Below, one piece after another: positions 24,639 to 33,314 of a stretch of DNA of 64,000 bases; position 1 is the stretch's first letter; each line of letters begins with the position of its first letter. The notes below the pieces were generated by a model. It saw only the letters and a program-made list of their open reading frames with translations, ran no database searches and was not told the DNA's origin. The DNA comes from Oceanidesulfovibrio indonesiensis. GTDB taxonomy: Bacteria; Desulfobacterota; Desulfovibrionia; Desulfovibrionales; Desulfovibrionaceae. The stretch spans positions 1-64,000 of the forward strand of contig NZ_QMIE01000009.1 of the NCBI RefSeq assembly GCF_007625075.1, read 5' to 3'. The translations under genes were made by a program, and so were the position numbers.

Positions 24639-26546
24639 ATGGAGAGCTACGAAACCACGCTGCCGGCGTTGCTTGCAGAAAACGCGCGCAATCGCGGCGG
24701 CCGCACCGCCATACGCGAGAAGGAATGGGGCGTCTGGCAGAAATCGACCTGGCGGGAATACGCCGTGGCCGTGGCGGAGTTCGCCGCCGGTCTGGAATCT
24801 CTGGGTCTGGGGCGGGGCGATATCGTCATCCTCATCGGCGACAACCGGCCGGAATGGCTCTTCGCCGAGTTGGCCATACAGTCGCTGGGCGGCATGGCTC
24901 TCGGTTTGTACCAGGACGCCCCGGGCGACGAGATCGGCTACATCTTCGAACTTTCGGAAGCCCGTCTCGTGGTGGCGGAGGACCAGGAGCAGGTGGACAA
25001 GATGCTCGACATCCGCAAGTCCGCCCCTGCCCTCGAATACGTAGTGTACCACGATCCCAAGGGCCTGGCCTCCTACAAGGCGGACGGGCTGAAACCGTTC
25101 GAGGTCGTTCGGGAACTGGGCCGCCGGGATCGGGATGACGAGGCGCTGCTCACGGAACTGGCCGAGCGAGCGCAACAGCTGAAGCCAGAGGATCCATGCC
25201 TGGTGGCCACCACCTCCGGCACCACGGGCAGGCCCAAGCTGGCCGTGCTCTCGCACCTGAACCTGCTTTCCATGGCGCACAATCTGGGGCTGGCCGACCC
25301 CAAATACGAGACCGACGAGTTCGTCTCGTTCCTGCCGTTGGCCTGGATGGGCGAGCAGATGATGGCCGTGGCCTCGTCTTTGCACTTCGGCTTCGCGGTG
25401 AACTTTCCGGAAGAGCCCGACACGGTGCAGAACGACATCCGGGAGATCGGTCCCCACCTTATCTTCTCGCCGCCGCGAGTGTGGGAGAACATGGCCGCCT
25501 CGGTCCGCGTGAAGATCATGGAGACCACGCGGCTCAAGCGTTTTCTGTACGACAGGCTGTTCCCCGTAGGGCTGAAGATGGCTGATGCGCGGTTCGAAGG
25601 CCGTGATCCTTCGACCTGGCTCAGGTTCGCCTATTTCTGCGCCCGGCACATGCTGTTCAATCCGCTCAAGGACCGGCTCGGCTTCTCGCGCATCCGCTCC
25701 GCCTCCACGGGCGGCGCCGCCCTGGGGCCGGATACGTTCCGCTTCTTCCACGCCCTGGGCGTGAACCTCAAACAGATCTACGGGCAGACAGAGATCGCAG
25801 GCATTTCCTGCATCCATCGCGACGGCAACATCGACTTCGACTCCGTGGGCGAGCCTATCCCCCAGACCGAGATACGCATCTCCGAGGACGGGGAGATACT
25901 ATCGCGCAGCCCGGCTGTGTTCCTCGGCTACTACAAAAACGAAGACGCCACCAAGGAGACCATCGACAAGGGCTGGCTCCACTCCGGCGACGCCGGCTAC
26001 TTCGACGACGCCGGCCGGCTCGTGGTCATCGACCGCCTCAAGGACGTCATGTCGCTCCAGGACGGCACACAGTTCTCCCCCCAGTTCCTGGAGAACAAGC
26101 TCAAGTTCTCGCCGTACGTGAAGGAGGCCGTGGTACTGGGCAGAGACCGCGGGTACGTGGCGGCCATCGTATGCATCGATGCGGACATCGTGGGCCGCTG
26201 GGCCGAATCCAGGCTCATCACCTACACCACGTACCAGGACCTTGCCGCAAAGGACCTAGTCTACCAGCTGGTGCAGGACGAGATATGCTCCATCAACGAG
26301 ACGTTGCCCGAGGCGACGCGCATCAGGCGGTTTGCGCTGCTCTTCAAGGAACTGGACGCCGACGACGGTGAGCTGACCCGCACGCGCAAGGTGCGGCGGC
26401 AAACCGTGTGGGATCGCTACGGCGGCCTCGTCGAAGGGTTGTATTCCAGAACGGACGCCGTGAATCTCGAGGTCCAGATCCAGTACCAGGACGGCAGCCT
26501 CCGCGAGATGCGCGGGAACATCCGCATTGTGGACGTACAGGAATGA
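24639..26546 (+). CDS. AMP-forming acyl-CoA synthetase within a Liv-type ABC operon
   Basis: 635 residues. The P-loop is TTSGTTGRPK (near 188-197). Further ANL motifs are QIYGQTE (near 381), the adenylate motif SGDAGYFDDAGRLVVIDRLKDV (near 448) and the final hinge/Lys region (LTRTRKVRRQ). The length and the late GTQFSPQFLENKLK segment place it with long-chain or bulky-acid CoA ligases. It would activate a carboxylic acid to its CoA thioester in the cytoplasm. Lying between livG and livH, with only 16 nt to livG, it may trap the imported substrate. The exact acid is unknown. Confidence 0.88.
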   Translation: MESYETTLPALLAENARNRGGRTAIREKEWGVWQKSTWREYAVAVAEFAAGLESLGLGRGDIVILIGDNRPEWLFAELAIQSLGGMALGLYQDAPGDEIGYIFELSEARLVVAEDQEQVDKMLDIRKSAPALEYVVYHDPKGLASYKADGLKPFEVVRELGRRDRDDEALLTELAERAQQLKPEDPCLVATTSGTTGRPKLAVLSHLNLLSMAHNLGLADPKYETDEFVSFLPLAWMGEQMMAVASSLHFGFAVNFPEEPDTVQNDIREIGPHLIFSPPRVWENMAASVRVKIMETTRLKRFLYDRLFPVGLKMADARFEGRDPSTWLRFAYFCARHMLFNPLKDRLGFSRIRSASTGGAALGPDTFRFFHALGVNLKQIYGQTEIAGISCIHRDGNIDFDSVGEPIPQTEIRISEDGEILSRSPAVFLGYYKNEDATKETIDKGWLHSGDAGYFDDAGRLVVIDRLKDVMSLQDGTQFSPQFLENKLKFSPYVKEAVVLGRDRGYVAAIVCIDADIVGRWAESRLITYTTYQDLAAKDLVYQLVQDEICSINETLPEATRIRRFALLFKELDADDGELTRTRKVRRQTVWDRYGGLVEGLYSRTDAVNLEVQIQYQDGSLREMRGNIRIVDVQE

Positions 26547-26550
26547 CTCC

Positions 26551-26817
26551 ATGAGCCGTACACGACTCTTCTTCCTCGGCATGTTCGTCGCCGTCGTCGG
26601 ATTCGGCGGCATGTGGTGGGGGCAGCACTATATCGAGTCGCATCCGGGCATCGTGCTCGGCGACGCCATCCTGGGCGTCTTCAACGTGGAGTCCGAACTG
26701 CCGTTCGAGGCGCGGATCGCGCTGTTCTTCAAGGACTCCGGGGCGATCATCGGCGTGGTGGGGCTTGTAGTTGCGGCCGTGGCGTTCGTGCTCACGGGAA
26801 AAAAGGGCCGGCTGTAA
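26551..26817 (+). CDS. 88-residue membrane protein in the Liv/acyl-CoA synthetase operon
   Basis: Read from the ATG at 26551, 4 nt after the synthetase stop. Two hydrophobic segments (about 5-22 and 65-82) flank a short loop with an EARIALFFKDSGA motif. A basic KKGRL tail suggests both termini face the cytoplasm. No family is recognised. The next gene encodes a protein of the same length and plan, so they look like a distantly related pair. Confidence 0.65.
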   Translation: MSRTRLFFLGMFVAVVGFGGMWWGQHYIESHPGIVLGDAILGVFNVESELPFEARIALFFKDSGAIIGVVGLVVAAVAFVLTGKKGRL

Positions 26818-26836
26818 GCGTACGGCGTGCAAAGTC

Positions 26837-27103
26837 ATGGCGCGTAACCGGAAGAAGCAATCGAGGCTCGTTCGCTGGGGACTCATGGCGGCTGCTGTCG
26901 GAGTGATCGGCTGGCAGCTCGCCGAAGCGTATCTGGACAGGTACGCCGGTCACGCCGCCGCGCTGGAGATGGCGAACTTTTTGGGCGCCATGGGACAGTT
27001 GCCTGCTGAAGCGCAAGCCTTGTGGCTGTTCAAGAGCATGGGGCTGACCGTGGCTGCCGCCGGACTCGGGCTCGCGGCGTGGGGCTTCATCAGGGGCCGG
27101 TAA
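26837..27103 (+). CDS. second 88-residue membrane protein in the Liv/acyl-CoA synthetase operon
   Basis: Read from the ATG at 26837. A basic N-terminus (ARNRKKQSRLVRW) is followed by two hydrophobic segments (about 13-30 and 68-85). A mid-loop, AEAQALWLFKSMGLT, parallels EARIALFFKDSGA in the preceding protein. The ribosome site is poor, which may mean translational coupling. Function is unknown. Position suggests an accessory of the transporter or of the synthetase at the membrane. Confidence 0.6.
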   Translation: MARNRKKQSRLVRWGLMAAAVGVIGWQLAEAYLDRYAGHAAALEMANFLGAMGQLPAEAQALWLFKSMGLTVAAAGLGLAAWGFIRGR

Positions 27104-27109
27104 CAGGCT

Positions 27110-27145
27110 GTCGGAATATACGTACGAATACTCCGACATCTATTT
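27110..27145 (+). terminator. inverted repeat, possible partial terminator
   Basis: GTCGGAATAT pairs with ATACTCCGAC (one mismatch, 8-nt loop) and is followed by a T-rich ATCTATTTTA. It begins a few nt past the second small membrane gene and its AACAGGCTGTCGG start resembles repeat family II. Confidence 0.4.
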
Positions 27146-27207
27146 TAGAGAATGTTAAAACAATATGTTAACGATCGAATAGAGCTTTTCAAGACGCAAG
27201 GAGTGGC

Positions 27208-28095
27208 ATGGAATATTATCTCCAACTGGTGATCAACGGGCTCGTGGTGGGCTCCATCTACTCGCTCGTGGCGCTGGGGTTCGTCATCATCTACAAGGCC
27301 ACCAAGGTGGTGAACTTCGCCCAGGGCGAGCTCGTCATGGTGGGGGCGTACATCTGCTTCGCGCTCACGGTGCAGTTTCAGCTGCCGTTTCTGGCGGCCT
27401 TCTTCCTCACGCTGGGGTTCTCGGTGGTCTTCGGCCTGGCCATAGAGCGCGTCATCCTCCGGCCCATGGTGGGCGAGCCCATCATCAGCGTCATCATGAT
27501 CACCGTGGGGCTTTCCACCGTGCTCAAATCCCTGGTGCAGCTGTTCTGGGGCACGCAGATACGCGTCTATCCGAGCGTGCTGCCGCAGGAGCCAGTGTTT
27601 ATCGCAGGCCTTCCGGTCTCGCCGGTATACATCGCCGCCTTCGTGCTGGCGCTGGTGCTGTTCGGCATTTTCTCGCTGTTCTTCAAATACTCTCGCTACG
27701 GCGTGGCTATGCGCGCCACGGCGTACGATCAGACAGCGGCAGCCTCCATGGGCATCGGCATCAAAAACATCTTCGCCTTGTCCTGGTGCATCGCCGCGGT
27801 GGTCAGCTCCATAGGCGGGGTCATCCTGGGCAACATCAACGGCATCAATTCCCAGCTGGGCCATCTTGGGCTCAAGGTCTTTCCGGCTGTCATCCTGGGC
27901 GGGCTGGACAGCCTGCTCGGCGCGGCCGTGGGCGGAGTTGTCATCGGCATACTGGAAAACGTGCTGGACGGCGCGGCCAAAGAGTTCCTGGGGCTGAGCG
28001 GCTTCAAGGAGGTCGCGGCGTTCATCGTCCTGGTGATCATCCTGATGATCCGCCCCTACGGATTGTTCGGCACGCACGAGATCGAGCGGGTGTGA
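27208..28095 (+). CDS. livH: LivH-type ABC permease
   Basis: 295 residues with about eight hydrophobic spans. The start NGLVVGSIYSLVALGFVIIYKATKVVNFAQGELVM is diagnostic of LivH permeases. The region AMRATAYDQTAAASMGI near 170 is the loop that contacts the ATPase. It forms the membrane channel together with LivM for branched-chain amino acids or related carboxylates. An AAGGAG ribosome site lies 5 nt before the ATG. LivM follows after 1 nt. Confidence 0.93.
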   Translation: MEYYLQLVINGLVVGSIYSLVALGFVIIYKATKVVNFAQGELVMVGAYICFALTVQFQLPFLAAFFLTLGFSVVFGLAIERVILRPMVGEPIISVIMITVGLSTVLKSLVQLFWGTQIRVYPSVLPQEPVFIAGLPVSPVYIAAFVLALVLFGIFSLFFKYSRYGVAMRATAYDQTAAASMGIGIKNIFALSWCIAAVVSSIGGVILGNINGINSQLGHLGLKVFPAVILGGLDSLLGAAVGGVVIGILENVLDGAAKEFLGLSGFKEVAAFIVLVIILMIRPYGLFGTHEIERV

Positions 28096-28096
28096 C

Positions 28097-29143
28097 ATGC
28101 AGACAAAATGCGGAGTCTTTTTCGAAAGTTATCGGGAAGAGGCGCGTCTGCTGGTGGGCGGCTTCCAGAAGTCGCGTTTCGCGGCGTTCTTCCTGCTGTT
28201 GCTCGCCTCGCCGTGGTTTCTGAACAACTACCACGTATCCGTGCTCATTTTCATCAACATCGCGATCATCGCGGCCGTATCGCTCAACGTGCTCACCGGC
28301 GCGTGCGGACAGATATCCCTGGGCCACGGCGCGTTCGTGGGCGTGGGCGCGTACGCCGCGGCGTACTTCGGATTCCAGGGCGTGCCGTTTCTGCCGGGGC
28401 TGTTGCTGGCCGGCGTGGCCGCGGCCATCGTGGGCGCGTTCTTCGGCATACCGTCGCTCCGGCTCAAAGGCATCTACCTGGCCATATCCACGCTCGCGGC
28501 GCAGCTCATTCTGGAATATGTCTTCCTGCATTGGGATGCGGTCACGGGTGGTTCCAACGGCATGCCGGTGGACTCGCCGTCCATCGCCGGCTTCGCCTTC
28601 GACACAGACCGCTCCATGTTCTACCTCACGCTGTTCTTCGCCGTGCTCGCCGTGCTCGTGGCCTCCAACGTGATGCGCACGCGCTTCGGTCGGGCGTTCA
28701 TCGCCATACGCGACCACTACCTTTCGGCAGAGATCGTGGGGGTGGATCTGTTCCGCTTCAAGCTCCTGGCATTCGCCTTCTCGTCCTTCATGGCGGGCGT
28801 GGCCGGAGCGCTGTGGGCGCACTACACCATGTACATCACGCCGGAGCCGTTTGCGATCACGCTGTCCATCTCCTACCTGGCCATGATCATCATCGGCGGG
28901 CTGGGATCGGTGCAGGGCGCGGTGTTCGGCGCGATTTTCATAACCATTCTGCCGGAGGCGCTGGGGTACCTCGCCGACGGCCTTTCCGGGGTGTTCCCGG
29001 AGGTGAGCAGCTACCTGCTCGCGGCCAAGGAGGGCGTGTTCGGCCTTGTTCTCGTACTCTTCCTCATCTTCGAGCCAGAGGGCCTGAATCACCGCTGGAA
29101 GCTCTTCAAATCCTACTGGAAACTGTACCCCTTCGCGCACTGA
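28097..29143 (+). CDS. livM: LivM-type ABC permease
   Basis: 348 residues. After a 30-residue cytoplasmic leader there are about nine spans. Family signatures include LNVLTGACGQISLGHGAFVGVGAYAAAY and the ATPase-contact loop GRAFIAIRDHYLSAEIVGVD. It partners LivH. The C-terminus ends in a basic stretch after FLIFEPEGL, as usual. It starts 1 nt after the livH stop, so translation is coupled. Confidence 0.93.
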   Translation: MQTKCGVFFESYREEARLLVGGFQKSRFAAFFLLLLASPWFLNNYHVSVLIFINIAIIAAVSLNVLTGACGQISLGHGAFVGVGAYAAAYFGFQGVPFLPGLLLAGVAAAIVGAFFGIPSLRLKGIYLAISTLAAQLILEYVFLHWDAVTGGSNGMPVDSPSIAGFAFDTDRSMFYLTLFFAVLAVLVASNVMRTRFGRAFIAIRDHYLSAEIVGVDLFRFKLLAFAFSSFMAGVAGALWAHYTMYITPEPFAITLSISYLAMIIIGGLGSVQGAVFGAIFITILPEALGYLADGLSGVFPEVSSYLLAAKEGVFGLVLVLFLIFEPEGLNHRWKLFKSYWKLYPFAH

Positions 29144-29168
29144 CGTTTCGGCATTGCCGCACAGGGGC

Positions 29169-29333
29169 CTCAACAGGCTGTTGAAAAATGATCGATTGTT
29201 GCGTTGCTTCAAGAGGTCCAACATCCCAAACTGGAAGTGCTCTTCAGCCTTGAGCGTTTTTCGAGCGTGCACTCGAAGATTATTGAACAGCCTGCGAACA
29301 TGACTTTTAATCGGCCTGCTAACCTAAGGGGGT
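29169..29333. repeat. repeat family II copy between livM and livK
   Basis: Begins with CAACAGGCTGTTGAA (29171-29185) and has a matching TTGAACAGCCTG at 29283-29294, 11 of 12 paired. A tail (GCGAACATGACTTTTAATCGG) also recurs in the copy at 31558. The livK start lies a few bases after its end. Confidence 0.6.
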
Positions 29334-29338
29334 TGCTC

Positions 29339-30547
29339 ATGTTTGAAAGAACCGTGAAGAAATCGAACGTTGCTGCGTTGCGTGCCGGCTTCGCGGCCGC
29401 CGTTCTGGCAGTCGCCATGCTGCTGGGCGCCGGCGCGGCCCATGCCGAAAAGGCGGTCAAGATCGGCGTGATCTCCGACCTGTCCGGCGCCACCTCCGCC
29501 GTGGGCGTGCCCTACGCGGAAGGCGTCATGGACGCCGTAAAGTACCTCAACGAGATAGGCTACATCCCCGGCGTGACCATAGAGGCCATGCAGGTGGACT
29601 ACGCCTACAACGTGCAGCAGGCGCTTTCGGCGTACAAGAAGTTCAAAAGCCAGGGCATGGTCGCCCTGCAGGGCTGGGGCTCCGGCGACACCGAAGCCCT
29701 GGTGAGCTTCGTGGCCCGTGACGAGATTCCCGTGCTGTCCGCCTCCTACTCCGCGCATCTCACCGATCCCAAGAAAGCGCCGTACAACTTCTTCATCTCC
29801 GCGGACTACTCCACGCAGCTGCGGGCAGCTCTCAAGTACATCAAGGAGGAGCTCGCAGAGTCCGACGCGCCGAAGCTCGCCTTCATCTACCCGGACAATC
29901 CGTACGGCCTGGCGCCCATGGAGGCGGGCAGGGAGTACGCCAGGGAACTGGGCTTCGAGATAGTGGGCGAGGAGAACGTGGACCTCAAGGCCATGGACGC
30001 CACCAGCCAGCTGCTCGCGCTCCAGAAGGTGCAGCCCGAATTCGTCTGGGTCGGCGGCACCACGCCGTCCACAGCCGTGATCATGAAAGACGCCGCCAAG
30101 CTGGGCATGAAGGCGACCTTCTTCACCAACATCTGGGGCGCGGACGAGAACATCTTCAAGCTCGCGCCGCAGGCCTCCAGCGGCAGCATCAGCCTGCAGG
30201 CCTCCGTGACCTACGACGCGGACACCGAGGGCGCCAGGCTCATACGCGAACGCACCGGCGGCGCGTACCAGATGACCCACTTCATCCGCGGATTCGCTTC
30301 CATGTACGTGATGGCCGAGGCCATCCGGCTGGCGGCGGAGCAGGGCGAGATCACCGGACCGGCGATCAAGGACGCGCTGGAGAGCCTGCGGGACTTCGAT
30401 CCCCTGGGCCTCACCCCGCCCGTGAGCTTCTACGAGGACGACCACCGTCCCAACATGGCGGTCACCCTGTACCGCATTGAAGACGGCGCGTTCGTGGATC
30501 TGGGCACCCAGACCCTGGAGCGCAAGAAGGAATGGCTGGGCAAGTAA
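29339..30547 (+). CDS. livK: LivK-type periplasmic substrate-binding protein
   Basis: 402 residues from the ATG at 29339 (AAGGGGG upstream); an earlier in-frame start lies within the repeat and is unlikely. The signal peptide covers about residues 1-36 with cleavage after AHA. The mature start KAVKIGVISDLSGATS and later ALQKVQPEFVWVGG segments fit the type-I periplasmic binding fold of HAAT importers. The ligand is not predictable. The neighbouring acyl-CoA synthetase argues for an organic acid as well as, or instead of, branched-chain amino acids. Confidence 0.9.
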   Translation: MFERTVKKSNVAALRAGFAAAVLAVAMLLGAGAAHAEKAVKIGVISDLSGATSAVGVPYAEGVMDAVKYLNEIGYIPGVTIEAMQVDYAYNVQQALSAYKKFKSQGMVALQGWGSGDTEALVSFVARDEIPVLSASYSAHLTDPKKAPYNFFISADYSTQLRAALKYIKEELAESDAPKLAFIYPDNPYGLAPMEAGREYARELGFEIVGEENVDLKAMDATSQLLALQKVQPEFVWVGGTTPSTAVIMKDAAKLGMKATFFTNIWGADENIFKLAPQASSGSISLQASVTYDADTEGARLIRERTGGAYQMTHFIRGFASMYVMAEAIRLAAEQGEITGPAIKDALESLRDFDPLGLTPPVSFYEDDHRPNMAVTLYRIEDGAFVDLGTQTLERKKEWLGK

Positions 30548-30554
30548 CCCGAAG

Positions 30555-30680
30555 TATTACTGGGAGCAGAAAATCCTTGCATTTTCGCGCCCAGTTATGA
30601 GAACGGCCACGCTCCAGGCGGGGCCACGCGGCGAACGCCGCGGGAGCAAGATGTTTTAAACTTCTTGCTCCTCGCAATAT
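30555..30680 (+). mobile_element. MITE-like repeat family I, copy after livK
   Basis: About 126 bp, 8 nt past the livK stop. The left end TATTACTGGGAGCAGAAAAT faces a right end CTTCTTGCTCCTCGCAATA that is mutated relative to the copy at 38175. The interior GGCCACGCGGCGAACGCCGC is nearly identical in all three long copies. Confidence 0.8.
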
Positions 30681-30733
30681 GAATGCAGCGAAGCGGGCGG
30701 ACGTCCCTGGCGAGGTCCGCTCCGCTTCGCACA

Positions 30734-31558
30734 ATGTCGAAAAAAGGAATCGTGATTCCAGTGTCCCTGCTCACCGTGGAAAACCTCGAGGTCGTCTACA
30801 ACGACGTGGTCCTCGTGCTCAAAGGCCTCTCGCTCACGGCCGCCGAAGGCGAGATAACCGCGCTGCTCGGAGCCAACGGCGCGGGCAAGTCCACCACGCT
30901 CAAGGCCGTCTCCGGGCTGCTGCGCAACGAGGACGGCGAGGTCACCGAAGGCGCCGTGCTCTTTCGCGGTCAGAAAATCCACGACAAGTCGCCGGACAGG
31001 ATCGTGCGCCAGGGCATCTTCCAGGTCATGGAGGGCCGCCGGGTCTTCGAGGACCTGAATGTGGAGGAAAACCTGCGCTGCGGCGCGTTCACCCGGCCTC
31101 GAGGCGAGTTTTCCGAAAGCCTGGAAACGGTCTACCACTACTTCCCCCGGCTCCGGGAACGCCGCAAGCAGCTGGCCGGCTACATGTCCGGCGGCGAACA
31201 GCAGATGCTGGCCATCGGCCGCGCCATCATGGCCCGGCCCACGCTCCTGTTGCTGGACGAGCCATCCCTGGGCCTGGCGCCCTTGCTCGTGGAGGAAATC
31301 TTCGAGATCATCCACCGGCTCAACGACGAGCAGAAGGTGTCCATCCTCCTCGTGGAGCAGAACGCGAGAGCGGCCTTGAACATCGCCTCCAGGGGCTATA
31401 TCATGGAAAACGGCCGCATCGTTCTGGAGGGCGAGTCCAAGGCGCTGCTGAACAACCCCGACGTCCAGGAGTTCTATCTGGGCCTGTCACACGCCGGGGA
31501 GAAGCGCAGCTACAGGGACGTGAAGCACTACCGCCGCCGCAAGCGCTGGCTCGGCTGA
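30734..31558 (+). CDS. livF: LivF-type ABC transporter ATPase
   Basis: 274 residues if the ATG at 30734 is used. That start lacks a ribosome site, whereas GTGs at 30752 and 30761 follow an AAAAAAGGAA site and may be the true starts. Walker A is GANGAGKST, the signature is MSGGEQQMLAIGRAI, Walker B is LLLLDEP, and the switch is VEQNA, as in the second ATPase of HAAT importers. It completes the Liv system. The C-terminus has an unusual basic extension (KHYRRRKRWLG). Confidence 0.92.
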   Translation: MSKKGIVIPVSLLTVENLEVVYNDVVLVLKGLSLTAAEGEITALLGANGAGKSTTLKAVSGLLRNEDGEVTEGAVLFRGQKIHDKSPDRIVRQGIFQVMEGRRVFEDLNVEENLRCGAFTRPRGEFSESLETVYHYFPRLRERRKQLAGYMSGGEQQMLAIGRAIMARPTLLLLDEPSLGLAPLLVEEIFEIIHRLNDEQKVSILLVEQNARAALNIASRGYIMENGRIVLEGESKALLNNPDVQEFYLGLSHAGEKRSYRDVKHYRRRKRWLG

Positions 31559-31715
31559 CGGGCTGTTGGAAGTATCCTGCTTGCGATGCTGCGGATAAAC
31601 GTTCAACCTCCCTGCGTGATTTTTATATACGCATTGGCCTTGAACGTTTATTGCGTTTGCATGTGTGTGTTTTGGCAGCCTGCGAAAATGGCTTCTTTGC
31701 GGCCGGCTGAACGGT
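31558..31715. repeat. repeat family II copy after livF
   Basis: Starts at the livF stop with GGGCTGTTGGAAG. It contains TACGCATTGGCCTTGAACG and the shared tail CAGCCTGCGAAAATGGC. The same two internal blocks recur at 29291-29320 and 61100-61165 with substitutions. Confidence 0.6.
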
Positions 31716-31856
31716 AAAGGTTCATGATCTTCGACCGATAGCACACAGAACGCAGGAGAATGCAGCAGCGCCCCTCGGCCATGCCGGGAGGCTGCAAATC
31801 CGGGGCGCGTCTCCGGCGGAAGGTCGCCGCGGGGCAACCGGACAGCTCGGGGTAAT

Positions 31857-32795
31857 ATGGTGGACGACAACAGAGACGACGGCGCCGGTCCTGAGGGCGG
31901 AAATTCGCTCAAGGGAATCTACTCCACACAGGAGAAATCCGCCATCGGCGCGGGAATGACCCGCCGCGTCTCCCAGCGCAAGCGCTACTGGGCCGTCTGG
32001 GAGCCTGTCCCGGGCGAGGACTCATACGTAGTCCAGTCCCTCAACCAGAATCTCATCCCCACCGGCTCCAAGCGCCGTGTCTCCTCCCTGGAGTTCAAAG
32101 AGCGGTTCCGCCTGGAACCGGATTTCTTCGTGGACGTGAACGCGGACAGCGTCCGCCACCTCTGGGATCCTGAGCCCCGCGAGTCCGTGCGCAAAGGCGA
32201 ACCGGAGCCCGAGCCCCGCGAGCCAGCGGGCGACAGTCGACGCACCATTTACGATCGGGAAGAGCGGCCGCCGCGTCGCCGGCGTGAAGAACCACCGCAG
32301 GAACGCCGCCGCGATGAGCCTTTGTTCGAAGATGTCGACGAGCCCCTGCGGCAACCGCTGGACGAGGAGCAGTTGCGGGTCATCGAGGCGGAACGGAACG
32401 CCCGGGCCGGCTACGGCCTGGGAATGAGCCACCTCAAGCGCGGCAACATGGACAAGGCTCAGGAGCTTCTGCGGCGCGTGGCCGTGGAGGACGGGCACTA
32501 TATTCCCGAACACAAGCACATGTTCAACGAGTTCGGCGTGGGGCTGCGCAAAAACCAGCTGCTGGACCTCGCCCTTTTGCACATGCGCCGGGCATTGTCT
32601 CTGGCGCCGTACGACGAGCACATCTACCACAACATGGCCCGCCTCTATTACGAGAAAGGGGACAAGGCCATGGCTGTGAAGCATCTGGAAAAATCCCTGG
32701 AGCTCAATCCGGAGTTCAAGGAATCCATGCAGTTCCTGAAGTACCTCAACAAGCGCGCACCCAAGCGGAAGAAAAAGCTCCGCTTCAAGATCTGA
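31857..32795 (+). CDS. TPR-repeat protein with charged linker
   Basis: 312 residues. The N-terminal about 100 residues have a domain of unknown type (RYWAVWEPVPGEDSYVVQ, then SLEFKERFRLEP). An Arg/Glu/Pro-rich linker follows, and from about 185 at least three tetratricopeptide units, the last ending NPEFKESMQFLKYL. A basic KRKKKLRFKI tail closes the protein. TPRs serve protein-protein contact; the partner is unknown. An unknown gene follows after 18 nt and is probably co-transcribed. Confidence 0.75.
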   Translation: MVDDNRDDGAGPEGGNSLKGIYSTQEKSAIGAGMTRRVSQRKRYWAVWEPVPGEDSYVVQSLNQNLIPTGSKRRVSSLEFKERFRLEPDFFVDVNADSVRHLWDPEPRESVRKGEPEPEPREPAGDSRRTIYDREERPPRRRREEPPQERRRDEPLFEDVDEPLRQPLDEEQLRVIEAERNARAGYGLGMSHLKRGNMDKAQELLRRVAVEDGHYIPEHKHMFNEFGVGLRKNQLLDLALLHMRRALSLAPYDEHIYHNMARLYYEKGDKAMAVKHLEKSLELNPEFKESMQFLKYLNKRAPKRKKKLRFKI

Positions 32796-32813
32796 CCAGG
32801 AGGCTCAAGGCGC

Positions 32814-33302
32814 ATGATCGACTACTCCGCGACCGTGGATTCGCTGCAGAAAGCCTTTGTCGAGAAATGCATGGAGACGCCGGAGATCGTGAACCAGCCG
32901 GGGCTTTCCCTCGTCTTCAAGGTGGATCAAATTTACGCCGTGGGGCTGGCGCCGGGGTTCATCCGCAATATGGCGCAGTGGGCGCGCATCGCGCCGAGTC
33001 AGGCCTACGAGGCCATGCTGCGCACCGGCAACCTGGTGAGCCGCAAGAGCGAGACCGGCGAGCGCGAAAGCGAGCTCAACCTGCTGCTCACCTGGGAATC
33101 CGGCGGCCGGCGCATGGACGGCCGGATCCGCGTATCGTTCTTCCTGGCCGACTTCCTGGACCGCGCCCTGGCGCTTTACGCCAAGCGTCCCGCTCTGGAA
33201 CTTGCGGACCTGCGCATCGTTGCCGCCGAAAAGGATAGGGTGGAGCGCTTCCTGGAAGGCAAGACACCGCCCCAGGGCCTTGCCTACGTGGCTACGTCGT
33301 AA
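32814..33302 (+). CDS. hypothetical protein downstream of the TPR gene
   Basis: 162 residues with AGGAGG 10 nt before the ATG. Mixed helix and strand, no cysteine-rich motif, no signal peptide and no membrane span (one Cys near 18). A central stretch, LNLLLTWESGGRRMDGRIRVSFFLADFLDRAL, is the most protein-like block. Not recognised. It ends 12 nt from the convergent PHP gene. Confidence 0.55.
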   Translation: MIDYSATVDSLQKAFVEKCMETPEIVNQPGLSLVFKVDQIYAVGLAPGFIRNMAQWARIAPSQAYEAMLRTGNLVSRKSETGERESELNLLLTWESGGRRMDGRIRVSFFLADFLDRALALYAKRPALELADLRIVAAEKDRVERFLEGKTPPQGLAYVATS

Positions 33303-33314
33303 CTTCGGGATCCC

